This document shows positions 1 through 4,781 of a stretch of 8,563 bases of DNA, piece by piece. The translations under genes and the position numbers were made by a program. The stretch covers positions 1 to 8,563 of the forward strand of contig JACDAG010000711.1 in the NCBI GenBank assembly GCA_013695565.1, read 5' to 3'. How positions within the stretch are numbered: position 1 is the first letter of the stretch; the number at the start of each line of letters is the position of its first letter. The DNA is from Bradyrhizobium sp. (GTDB taxonomy: Bacteria > Pseudomonadota > Alphaproteobacteria > Rhizobiales > Xanthobacteraceae). A model generated the notes under the pieces. That model was not told where the DNA came from and searched no databases. It saw nothing but the letters and a program-made list of their open reading frames with translations.

Positions 1-702
1 CAAGCGCTGGTCGGCGAGGGCGTGCGGACCGTATTCGCCGATATCAGCGAGGAGCGGGTTGCGGCCGCAATCAAGGCTTCGGCGCAACCGGGGCTGGCCG
101 TGCCGTGGGTCGGCGATCTCGCGGATTCCCAGGCACGCGAAGCGCTGCTGAAGCACGCGCAATCCGCGGTCGGACGGGTGACGCATTTCGTGCACAGCGC
201 CTCACCGCCGCGGCGCGAGGCCGATCATGCGATGGCCGTCAGCACGCAGACCTGGGCGCAGATGCATGCGGTGAACCTCGAAGCCGGTTTTCATCTTTCG
301 CGCGAACTGGCGCGGGAGCTGATCGCGGCGAAACAGCCCGGTTCGTTCCTGCTGCTGACCTCGCTGCATGCCGGCACGCCGCGGAACCTGCCGCATTATT
401 CGACTGCCAAAGCCGGCATGGCGATGCTGGTGAAGGAACTGGCAAAAACGTTCGGCCGCTACGGCATCCGCGTCAACGCGCTGGTGCCCGGTGCCATCGC
501 CGCCGGCGGCTTCGTCGCCGATCCGTCGCTGGCAAAACACATTCCGCTCGGCCGCCTCGGGGAGGCCAGCGATCTTGCGCCGCTGGCGCTGGCGGTGCTG
601 TCGAACCGGGTATCGGCCTATGTCACGGGCTCGGCGATCACGATTGACGGCGGCCTGTCGCTGACAAACTGGTTTGAGCCGCCCGAGCTCGGCGAAATCT
701 GA
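1..702 (+). CDS. SDR family oxidoreductase (5' end outside window)
   Basis: This is a short-chain dehydrogenase/reductase, a Rossmann-fold NAD(P)-dependent oxidoreductase of unknown substrate. The frame is open from base 1, so the start and the glycine-rich TGxxxGxG nucleotide motif lie upstream; 233 residues are visible and about 25 are probably missing. Visible family features are an acidic residue at the end of beta-strand 2 (VFADIS, residues 11-16), which usually favours NAD(H) over NADP(H); HSAS (65-68) in place of the usual NNAG; the Asn of VNLEAGF near 92; the catalytic triad Ser121 (LLTS), Tyr133 and Lys137 (YSTAK); the NALVPGAI loop; and a C-terminal ITIDGG strand. The GTG at position 22 opens a shorter frame but falls inside beta-strand 2, so it is not a credible start. 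The family call is firm; the substrate cannot be told. Confidence 0.9.
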   Translation, partial: QALVGEGVRTVFADISEERVAAAIKASAQPGLAVPWVGDLADSQAREALLKHAQSAVGRVTHFVHSASPPRREADHAMAVSTQTWAQMHAVNLEAGFHLSRELARELIAAKQPGSFLLLTSLHAGTPRNLPHYSTAKAGMAMLVKELAKTFGRYGIRVNALVPGAIAAGGFVADPSLAKHIPLGRLGEASDLAPLALAVLSNRVSAYVTGSAITIDGGLSLTNWFEPPELGEI

Positions 703-784
703 GGCGGAACCCGGATCAGGGGCGCCCGGCGTGGAACGCGCGAGGCGGTTCGGCGGTTCTCAATGCAGGCCGCCGTCCCATAGT

Positions 785-796
785 GGAACCGGTTCC
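785..796. repeat. Perfect 12-bp palindrome GGAACCGGTTCC
   Basis: The sequence GGAACCGGTTCC is fully self-complementary. It lies 26 bp before the start codon of the 61-aa gene, in the 120-bp gap after the SDR gene. It could be an operator for a dimeric regulator near that gene's promoter, or simply a chance palindrome. No known regulator is assigned. Confidence 0.4.
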
Positions 797-822
797 CGCG
801 GCCCAACGTCAGGGAGTGCGAG

Positions 823-1008
823 ATGACATCCGAGATACAAATCCACACCATCGCGCGGCAGATGCTCGAGAAGCATGGCCCGGCGGCGATTGCGCAGGCA
901 GCCCAGAATGCGATTGCCTGCGAGCGCAAGGGAGATGCTGAGGAGGCCAGCGAATGGCGCCATGTCGAGGACGCCATGAAGATCATGCGGGGACCGCATC
1001 ATAGCTGA
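823..1008 (+). CDS. Small hypothetical protein, 61 aa
   Basis: This is a 61-residue soluble protein with no signal peptide or membrane segment. It is Ala-, Glu- and Arg-rich and appears to be all helical: a helix around residues 6-18 (HTIARQMLEKHG), a second around 20-35 (AAIAQAAQNAIACERKG), and a third around 38-54 (AEEASEWRHVEDAMKIM). The pattern of helix, short GD loop, then a helix with Trp-Arg resembles small alphaproteobacterial domain-of-unknown-function proteins (DUF6961-like is possible but recalled only). The start is supported by AGGGAG 6 bp upstream of the ATG. It follows the SDR gene after 120 bp, so it may have its own promoter. No function is proposed. Confidence 0.75.
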   Translation: MTSEIQIHTIARQMLEKHGPAAIAQAAQNAIACERKGDAEEASEWRHVEDAMKIMRGPHHS

Positions 1009-1082
1009 AGGTGCGGGTGTTCATCCCGGACGGTGACGGCGGAGGGCAGTGAACCCTTTTCCGTCCGCCGCGACCAACGGGC

Positions 1083-1217
1083 ATGGAAAACCTATCGCAA
1101 TATATTGGCGTGACGCTTGCCCTCGGCGTCTTTGTCTGGGGCATGATCGGCTTCTACCGCGGCCGGTCGTTGCCCAGGAACGAGCATCGTTTGGACCGCA
1201 CCGGCGATACCCTTTAG
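1083..1217 (+). CDS. Putative single-span membrane microprotein, 44 aa
   Basis: This is a short frame from ATG at 1083 to TAG at 1215-1217. It encodes a short polar N-terminus (MENLSQ), one hydrophobic segment at about residues 7-25 (YIGVTLALGVFVWGMIGF), then a basic tail with several Arg residues (YRGRSLPRNEHRLDR). The positive-inside rule predicts the N-terminus out and the basic C-terminus in the cytoplasm. The Shine-Dalgarno sequence is poor (only AACGGG just upstream), which lowers confidence. In its favour is the clean transmembrane and charged-tail pattern, which would be unlikely in a random frame. The 74-bp gap before it, from 1009, holds an imperfect hairpin ending in CCCTTTT at 1054-1060. 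No family is recognised. Confidence 0.5.
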   Translation: MENLSQYIGVTLALGVFVWGMIGFYRGRSLPRNEHRLDRTGDTL

Positions 1218-1220
1218 GGG

Positions 1221-1265
1221 CGGCCGCGCGACGGAGCAGTCGCGATAGCGACCCTCCGGCGGCCG
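1221..1265 (+). repeat. Large imperfect stem-loop upstream of the FMN reductase gene
   Basis: Three nested pairings share one axis: CGGCCGC (1221-1227) with GCGGCCG (1259-1265), CGGAG (1232-1236) with CTCCG (1254-1258), and GTCGC (1239-1243) with GCGAC (1248-1252), closed by a GATA loop. That gives 17 base pairs with small bulges. It begins 3 bp after the stop of the 44-aa frame and ends 18 bp before the FMN reductase ATG. No U-tract follows, so it is not a standard intrinsic terminator. It may be an mRNA-stabilising or processing structure, or a small palindromic repeat element. Confidence 0.6.
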
Positions 1266-1283
1266 TGTTAGCCTGCCGCCATC

Positions 1284-1874
1284 ATGACCCATCGCATTCT
1301 CGTATTGTACGGCTCCTATCGCTCCGACCGTATGGGCATTCGTCTCGCCCAGTTCATCGTCGATGGCTTGCGTGCCAGCGGCGATGACGTGGAACTGATC
1401 GACGCCAAGGCCGTCGGGCTGCCGATGCTGGACCGGATGTACAAGGAACATCCGAAAGGCCAGGCGCCCGCGGTTCTCGAACAGCTCGCGGGGAAAATCC
1501 GTGATGCCGATGGATTCGTCTTCGTCACCGGCGAGTATAATTGGGGGATGCAGCCGGGCCTGAAAAACCTCACCGACCATTTCCTCGAAGAGTGGTTCTG
1601 GCGGCCTGCCGCCATCGCGAGCTATTCGGCCGGCCGTTTTTCCGGCGTGCGGGCCGCGTTGGCGTGGCACGGCACGCTCTCGGAGATGGGCATGGTGGTG
1701 ATCTCGTCCCAGGTTTCGGTCGGGCCGATTGCGCAAACGCTCGATGCCGACGGCAAGCCTACCGGCGAGGGCGGCAAGGCGCTGGCGCACGCGTTTCCGC
1801 GCTTTGCCGACGATCTGGCGTGGTGGGTGGAAGCGGCGAAGACGCAGCGGGCGAAGCAGGCGCCGCCGTATTAA
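1284..1874 (+). CDS. NAD(P)H-dependent FMN reductase family flavoprotein
   Basis: This 196-aa protein belongs to the flavodoxin-like NADPH-dependent FMN reductase family (FMN_red). Such cytoplasmic flavoproteins use NAD(P)H to reduce bound FMN and pass electrons to quinones, azo compounds, chromate or other acceptors. The phosphate-binding loop follows the first beta-strand (RILVLYGSYRSDRMG, residues 4-18). The second FMN-contact motif is VTGEYNWGMQPGLKNLTDHF (81-100), matching the family pattern EYN-x-x-x-P-x-x-LKN. The length fits the family's usual 180-200 residues. No convincing Shine-Dalgarno precedes the ATG; the start is chosen because the first strand begins immediately after it. It converges on the neighbouring minus-strand pair with 7 bp between stop codons. 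The physiological acceptor is unknown. Confidence 0.9.
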   Translation: MTHRILVLYGSYRSDRMGIRLAQFIVDGLRASGDDVELIDAKAVGLPMLDRMYKEHPKGQAPAVLEQLAGKIRDADGFVFVTGEYNWGMQPGLKNLTDHFLEEWFWRPAAIASYSAGRFSGVRAALAWHGTLSEMGMVVISSQVSVGPIAQTLDADGKPTGEGGKALAHAFPRFADDLAWWVEAAKTQRAKQAPPY

Positions 1875-1881
1875 TGAATTC

Positions 1882-2028
1882 TCAGGGTGATGCGGTTGCC
1901 GCGCCGTGCTTGGCGTACCATTTCGGCCCCGGACCGCGCATGTAGTGGCGCTCGGGCCGGTAGCCGTCGAACGCGCGGTCGATCAGGCGATGCCATGCCG
2001 TGAAGATCTGGTCGATGCGTTGGCTCAT
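1882..2028 (-). CDS. Small hypothetical protein, 48 aa
   Basis: This 48-residue protein is basic and rich in aromatics (Trp, Tyr, Phe, His). It has a predicted helix at about 3-20 (QRIDQIFTAWHRLIDRAF), then an Arg/Pro/Gly/Tyr-rich tail (GYRPERHYMRGPGPKWYAKHG). It has no signal peptide, membrane segment or cysteine. The start is the ATG at 2028 because TGAGG, made partly of the upstream gene's own stop codon, sits 6 bp before it as a Shine-Dalgarno. The upstream stop and this start are 7 bp apart, which points to translational coupling with the DUF6894-like gene. An ATG further upstream in frame would overlap that gene heavily and is not preferred. No family is recognised; it could be a partner of the upstream protein. 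Confidence 0.65.
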   Translation of the reverse strand: MSQRIDQIFTAWHRLIDRAFDGYRPERHYMRGPGPKWYAKHGAATASP

Positions 2029-2035
2029 GACGGCC

Positions 2036-2284
2036 TCAATGCGGCTTGCCGAGAACGGACGAGAAGGACACGGCGAAGATCTCGTCGTCGAAATCGTCGC
2101 TGACATGCGCGACCCAATCGCGCCAGTCTTCTGCACTCGCTTCCATCATCAGCGATCGGGCCACGCAGGCCGCGCGATCGCGCGCCTCGGCGAGGTTGCT
2201 GACGACGACGCCGAGTTGATCGACGCGAACTTCGCGGGAACTGGAGCAGTGGAAATAGACCTGACGTGAATCGACCTGGGCCAT
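2036..2284 (-). CDS. DUF6894-like small protein, 82 aa
   Basis: This is an 82-aa cytoplasmic protein of unknown function. The N-terminus has a beta-strand (RQVYFHCSSSREVRVDQLG, residues 7-25), followed by an Ala/Arg-rich helix (NLAEARDRAACVARSLM, 30-46), a DWRDWVAHVSDDFDDEIFAVSF segment (53-74) that looks like helix-strand-strand, and a short VLGKPH tail. This order matches the small DUF6894 family of rhizobial proteins (family call from recalled pattern). The start is the ATG at 2284, set by GAGGAG with a 6-bp gap to the ATG; the longer frame starting at 2320 has no comparable site. It is the first gene of a two-gene unit with the 48-aa gene. Its upstream region is unusually rich in palindromes, which suggests regulation. 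Confidence 0.8.
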   Translation of the reverse strand: MAQVDSRQVYFHCSSSREVRVDQLGVVVSNLAEARDRAACVARSLMMEASAEDWRDWVAHVSDDFDDEIFAVSFSSVLGKPH

Positions 2285-2371
2285 CTTGGTCTCCTCGCAC
2301 AAAGCGAATCTGCATTCCAAAAATAACAGCAGCGGATTCCGCTGGATATTCCGGAAGATTCCCGACGGGGA

Positions 2372-2392
2372 ATTACGGGCATGTCCCGTAAT
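2372..2392. promoter_or_regulatory. Perfect 8-bp inverted repeat ATTACGGG-N5-CCCGTAAT
   Basis: The arms ATTACGGG (2372-2379) and CCCGTAAT (2385-2392) flank CATGT. The repeat sits 88-108 bp upstream of the DUF6894-like start, in its probable promoter region, and is not followed by a T-run on either strand. That suits an operator for a dimeric repressor (TetR, MarR or LysR type) more than a terminator. The regulator is unknown. Confidence 0.45.
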
Positions 2393-2429
2393 GTGACTGT
2401 GAGCCTAATGCAGCGAATCGCAGCGTTCC

Positions 2430-2443
2430 GTGATTCACATCAC
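2430..2443. promoter_or_regulatory. CRP/FNR-like palindrome, copy 1 (GTGAT-TCAC-ATCAC)
   Basis: GTGAT-N4-ATCAC is a full match to the core of the E. coli CRP consensus (TGTGAT-N4-ATCACA) apart from the outermost T and A. It differs from the FNR/FixK consensus TTGAT-N4-ATCAA only at the two outer positions. It lies 10 bp before the CtrA-type box, 146 bp upstream of the DUF6894-like start, and near-identically repeats the site at 2847-2860. Which CRP/FNR-family protein binds is not determinable here. Confidence 0.5.
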
Positions 2444-2453
2444 GCCGATTCCG

Positions 2454-2469
2454 TTAAGGGTTGATTAAC
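2454..2469 (+). promoter_or_regulatory. CtrA-type box TTAA-N7-TTAAC
   Basis: TTAA (2454-2457), seven bases GGGTTGA, then TTAAC (2465-2469) is an exact match to the alphaproteobacterial CtrA consensus TTAA-N7-TTAAC. In GC-rich DNA eight fixed A/T bases are rare by chance. It overlaps a possible -35 element TTGATT (2461-2466) with a weak -10 (ATTTTC) 17 bp further on. If CtrA binds, it would control transcription to the right, toward the terminator at 2537-2570. CtrA binding itself is inferred. Confidence 0.5.
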
Positions 2470-2536
2470 TAAACTCACCCAGGATTTTCGTTATGGAATC
2501 GCAGCGGAACCGGACCCGAGCCGGCAGCTGCAAGAG

Positions 2537-2570
2537 AGGCCGGTGGCGTAACGCCCGCCGGCCTTTTCTC
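2537..2570 (+). terminator. Intrinsic terminator, possibly bidirectional
   Basis: AGGCCGG (2537-2543) pairs with CCGGCCT (2558-2564). The stem continues through T-G and GG-CC pairs to a small loop around GTAAC. On + it is followed by TTTTCTC, a usable U-tract. On - the complement is followed by TCTCTT, which is weaker, so it may also end the peptide gene transcript 37-70 bp after that gene's stop. On + there is no confirmed gene upstream, which hints at a short transcript starting near 2490-2500. Confidence 0.7.
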
Positions 2571-2607
2571 GTCGGAATGGGGCGGTTCTGATTCGCCCGC
2601 CGGCAAA

Positions 2608-2775
2608 TCACCTACCTATATTGCGCACCGAAGACATGCCGATCTCGGTCTGCGTCTTGCTGATGTGTGCGTACATTTGGAGCAGCTGATTGAACTCCCC
2701 CAAGAAGCCACCCGCCACACGTTCGAGCTGCTCTTGGGTAAGTTCCTGTACTTTTGTCTCGTGACCGCGCGTCAT
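2608..2775 (-). CDS. Double-glycine leader peptide precursor (bacteriocin/RiPP-like), 55 aa
   Basis: The 55-aa product has a classic double-glycine leader: ELTQEQLERVAGG at residues 11-23, matching the pattern LSxxELxxVxGG cut by C39-type peptidase domains of ABC exporters. Cleavage after Gly23 would release a 32-residue core (24-55) that begins FLGEF, has a hydrophobic-amphipathic first half (NQLLQMYAHI) and a polar Ser/Thr/Arg tail. It has no cysteine, so disulfides and lanthionine rings are excluded. The start is the ATG at 2775, because AGGAG sits 6 bp upstream; the adjacent ATG at 2778 is only 3 bp from it, and the one at 2811 lacks a site. No peptidase, exporter, modification enzyme or immunity gene is in this window. 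It is divergent from the cyclase gene. Alternatives are a microcin, a signalling peptide or a secreted effector. Confidence 0.8.
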   Translation of the reverse strand: MTRGHETKVQELTQEQLERVAGGFLGEFNQLLQMYAHISKTQTEIGMSSVRNIGR

Positions 2776-2846
2776 CATGTGCTCCTGCGGGATGGATGAG
2801 TGGATGATCATGCGCGCCAGTCTCGCCTGACGGCGCGGGCCTGACG

Positions 2847-2860
2847 GTGATTCCGATCAC
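2847..2860. promoter_or_regulatory. CRP-like palindrome, copy 2, between peptide and cyclase genes
   Basis: GTGAT-TCCG-ATCAC has the core of the cAMP-CRP consensus. It lies in the 174-bp divergent intergenic region, centred about 78 bp from the peptide ATG and 96 bp from the cyclase ATG. The 15 bases from 2847 match those from 2430 at 13 positions, with both differences in the spacer. A site between a cyclase gene and a divergent gene is where autoregulation by cAMP would be expected, but no binding data are implied. Confidence 0.5.
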
Positions 2861-2908
2861 GTTGTGGCGGAATTGGCCTCGCCCGGTTGTGTACGCAAGG
2901 GATCGCTT

Positions 2909-2937
2909 AGCGGGTGTTCCCGTCGCCCGCTTTCGGG
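2909..2937 (+). repeat. Overlapping small hairpins just before the cyclase start
   Basis: Two adjacent 4-bp hairpins with tetraloops, CGGG-TGTT-CCCG (2911-2922) and CCCG-CTTT-CGGG (2926-2937), compete with a 6-bp stem AGCGGG/CCCGCT (2909-2914 with 2926-2931). They end 12 bp before the cyclase ATG, which lacks a clear Shine-Dalgarno. They could limit ribosome access, or be chance in GC-rich DNA. Confidence 0.3.
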
Positions 2938-2949
2938 TAGCATCGGCGC

Positions 2950-4356
2950 ATGAGCGAAACCGAGACCTTGTTTGCGGCCCTGCGCCAGTCGGCCGACGAG
3001 AACGTTGTGAACCTGCTCGAGCGCATGGTGCGGGATGCCCCGGATCATGCCTTGAACAAGATGAACGCCCTTGAACTCGCAGCCAGGGATGGCCTCGACG
3101 AGGAGCGGGTCATCGCGACGCTGCTGAATGCCGTCGGGCTCGGCATGTTCGAGATGACATGGAACGTGATGTGCCCGAGTTGTGCCGGGGTGCTTTCCAC
3201 CAACAAAAGCCTGAAGACGCTCAATAACGCGCAGTATAAATGCGCTTTCTGCGCCGCGGGTTACGAGACGACGCTCGACAATCTGGTCGAGGTGACCTTC
3301 ACGGTAAGCCCGCGCCTGCGCAAGATCGCGGCGCATGCGCCCGACGAATTGTCCGCAGCCGAATATTATCGCCAGATATTCTGGAGTTCGGCGATTGATC
3401 TCCCCGGCGATGTCGAGAAGCTGCTGGGGGAGGTCACGCTTGAGATGGTCGACCTCCCGCCGGGCGAAAGGGCCATCCTTTCCCTGCAGGCGCCGGAGGG
3501 CACGTTGATCGTGTTCGATCCGGTGACGCATGCGGCCCAGTTCATCGAGGTCAAGGGCGAGGAGACCGGCGAGCGCCAGAACCTCTCCGTGATGTTCAAC
3601 AAGGTTCAGCTTCCCGTCGACAGCATCGCCTTGCGCCCCGGGCCGCTGCGGCTGGCGCTGGAAAACCGAACCGACGGTCGTGTGTTGCCGGCGGTGTGGG
3701 TGGCGAACGCGGCGCTGGACGCCATCCTGACGCGTCGCAAGCCGGTCCTCACCGCGACGCGGCTCCTTACCAACCAGACCTTTCGCGACATCTACCGGAC
3801 CGATACGCTTGCCATCGGCCAGCGCCTCAAGATCCTGAGCCTGACCTTCCTGTTCAGCGATCTCAGGGGCTCCACGGAACTCTATGAGAGGGTCGGTGAC
3901 CTCACGGCCTTCGATCTCGTCAATGAGCATTTCAGGCTGTTGCAGGAGATTATCGCCTCCGAACGGGGCGCGGTCGTGAAGACCATCGGCGATGCCGTGA
4001 TGGCAACCTTCGAGACGCCGGACCGCGCCATTGCCGCCGCGATCCGCATGCGCGAGGCGATGAGTGATCTTGGCGCCGAGCGGCAGCATCAGAGCCTGAG
4101 CCTGAAGATGGGAATCCATGAAGGCTCGTGCCTTGCGGTGACGCTCAATGCCCAGCAGGATTATTTCGGCCAGACGGTGAACATCGCCTCGCGCGTCCAG
4201 GGCCTTGCGGCGTCGCGCTCGATCGTGGTGACGGAGCAGGTGGTGGAGAATGCGCGTGCCCGGGCCCTGCTTGAAACCAAGGGGCTGAAGCCGACCCCCA
4301 GAAGCGTGGCCCTGAGCGGCATTGCGGACAAGGTGTCGGTCTATGAGATATCCTGA
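2950..4356 (+). CDS. Class III adenylyl cyclase with zinc-ribbon N-terminal region
   Basis: This 468-aa soluble protein is predicted to make cAMP from ATP. Residues 1-70 are helical. A four-cysteine zinc-ribbon motif follows (Cys75-x2-Cys78 and Cys98-x2-Cys101), set in a DUF5939-like region that runs to about 280. The catalytic domain (about 296-468) has metal-binding Asp304 (FLFSDLRGST) and Asp348 (KTIGD), Lys344 and Asp404 (QDYFG) at the adenine-specifying positions, and transition-state Asn411 and Arg415 (GQTVNIASR). All class III key residues are present, so it should be active as a homodimer, with ATP preferred over GTP. There is no transmembrane segment. No clear Shine-Dalgarno is seen; the ATG is the only start that fits. 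The cupin gene follows after 28 bp. The zinc-ribbon role is unknown; sensing redox or metal, or binding a partner, is a guess. Confidence 0.92.
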   Translation: MSETETLFAALRQSADENVVNLLERMVRDAPDHALNKMNALELAARDGLDEERVIATLLNAVGLGMFEMTWNVMCPSCAGVLSTNKSLKTLNNAQYKCAFCAAGYETTLDNLVEVTFTVSPRLRKIAAHAPDELSAAEYYRQIFWSSAIDLPGDVEKLLGEVTLEMVDLPPGERAILSLQAPEGTLIVFDPVTHAAQFIEVKGEETGERQNLSVMFNKVQLPVDSIALRPGPLRLALENRTDGRVLPAVWVANAALDAILTRRKPVLTATRLLTNQTFRDIYRTDTLAIGQRLKILSLTFLFSDLRGSTELYERVGDLTAFDLVNEHFRLLQEIIASERGAVVKTIGDAVMATFETPDRAIAAAIRMREAMSDLGAERQHQSLSLKMGIHEGSCLAVTLNAQQDYFGQTVNIASRVQGLAASRSIVVTEQVVENARARALLETKGLKPTPRSVALSGIADKVSVYEIS

Positions 4357-4384
4357 GCGCGATTGGCAACACGGAGACGCAGCC

Positions 4385-4774
4385 ATGAACAAGCCTGTAC
4401 CCGTCAACCCGCCCGAACTTCGCTCGACCTTCGTTGCGGCCGCGTCGATGCCGTGGCAGCCAACGGACTTCGACGGGATAGAGATGAAGATCCTGTACAG
4501 GGACGACGAAGGGCGCTCGACCATCCTGTTCAAGATGGCGCCCGGCGCGGTGGTGCCGCTCCATGAGCACACCGCGCTGGAACAGACCTTCATGCTCGAA
4601 GGGTCGCTGGAGGACGCGGAGGGGAGCTGCGGCGCGGGTGACTTCGTCTGGCGGCCGGGCGGCAATATCCATGTCGCGCATTCGCCCAACGGGGCGACGT
4701 TCCTCTCGGTGTTCAATCGGCCGAACCGCTTTTTCGATGGCAGCAAGTTCTTCACGTCGGAAGAGCGGAAATAG
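4385..4774 (+). CDS. Small cupin-domain protein, 129 aa
   Basis: This single-domain cupin has both conserved motifs. Motif 1 is around residues 54-73 with His60, His62 and Glu66 (PLHEHTALEQTFMLEG). Motif 2 is around 85-99 (GDFVWRPGGNIHVAH), with His96 as the third histidine. These four residues normally bind one divalent metal (Fe, Mn, Zn or Ni). It resembles the cupin of ChrR-type anti-sigma factors and of dihydroxyacetophenone dioxygenase-like proteins, but it has no zinc-binding anti-sigma N-terminal part. The start is ATG 4385 with GGAG 8 bp upstream; longer in-frame starts overlap the cyclase. It probably shares the cyclase's transcript. It may be an enzyme or a small-molecule sensor; substrate unknown. 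Confidence 0.85.
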   Translation: MNKPVPVNPPELRSTFVAAASMPWQPTDFDGIEMKILYRDDEGRSTILFKMAPGAVVPLHEHTALEQTFMLEGSLEDAEGSCGAGDFVWRPGGNIHVAHSPNGATFLSVFNRPNRFFDGSKFFTSEERK

Positions 4775-4781
4775 CAGCGCG

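Larger units (their letters stand above)
2285..2607. other. 323-bp intergenic region rich in regulatory-type signals
   Basis: No convincing gene lies between the DUF6894-like gene and the peptide gene. The stretch contains two palindromes near the DUF6894-like start (CAGCGGA-T-TCCGCTG at 2330-2344; TTCCGGAA at 2349-2356), an 8-bp inverted repeat at 2372-2392, a CRP-like palindrome at 2430-2443, a CtrA-type box at 2454-2469 and a hairpin terminator at 2537-2570. A 32-codon frame on + (2493-2591) has an AGGA 8 bp before its ATG, but the terminator lies inside it. A short non-coding RNA running from about 2490-2500 to 2570 on + explains the terminator better, but this remains a guess. Confidence 0.6.

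Noticed and set aside
785..810. EcfG-type general stress promoter GGAAC-N17-CGTC
   Set aside because: The -10 would be CGTC instead of CGTT, and a transcript start about 7 bp later would remove the AGGGAG ribosome site of the 61-aa gene at 811-816.
1040..1063. Terminator after the 61-aa gene (GGG...CCCTTTT)
   Set aside because: Only short or bulged stems can be drawn before the TTTT, too weak to list as a terminator.
1049..1387. 112-codon frame on + overlapping the FMN reductase start
   Set aside because: It is out of phase with both the 44-aa frame and the reductase, Arg/Pro/His-rich, and without a ribosome site.
1092..1790. 232-codon frame on - opposite the FMN reductase gene
   Set aside because: It is antisense to a gene with clear family motifs; its composition is that of a shadow frame.
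2493..2591. 32-codon frame on + after the CtrA-type box (MESQRNRTRAG...)
   Set aside because: It has an AGGA 8 bp upstream, but a strong terminator lies within the frame and the peptide is extremely Arg-rich with no pattern. A non-coding transcript fits better.
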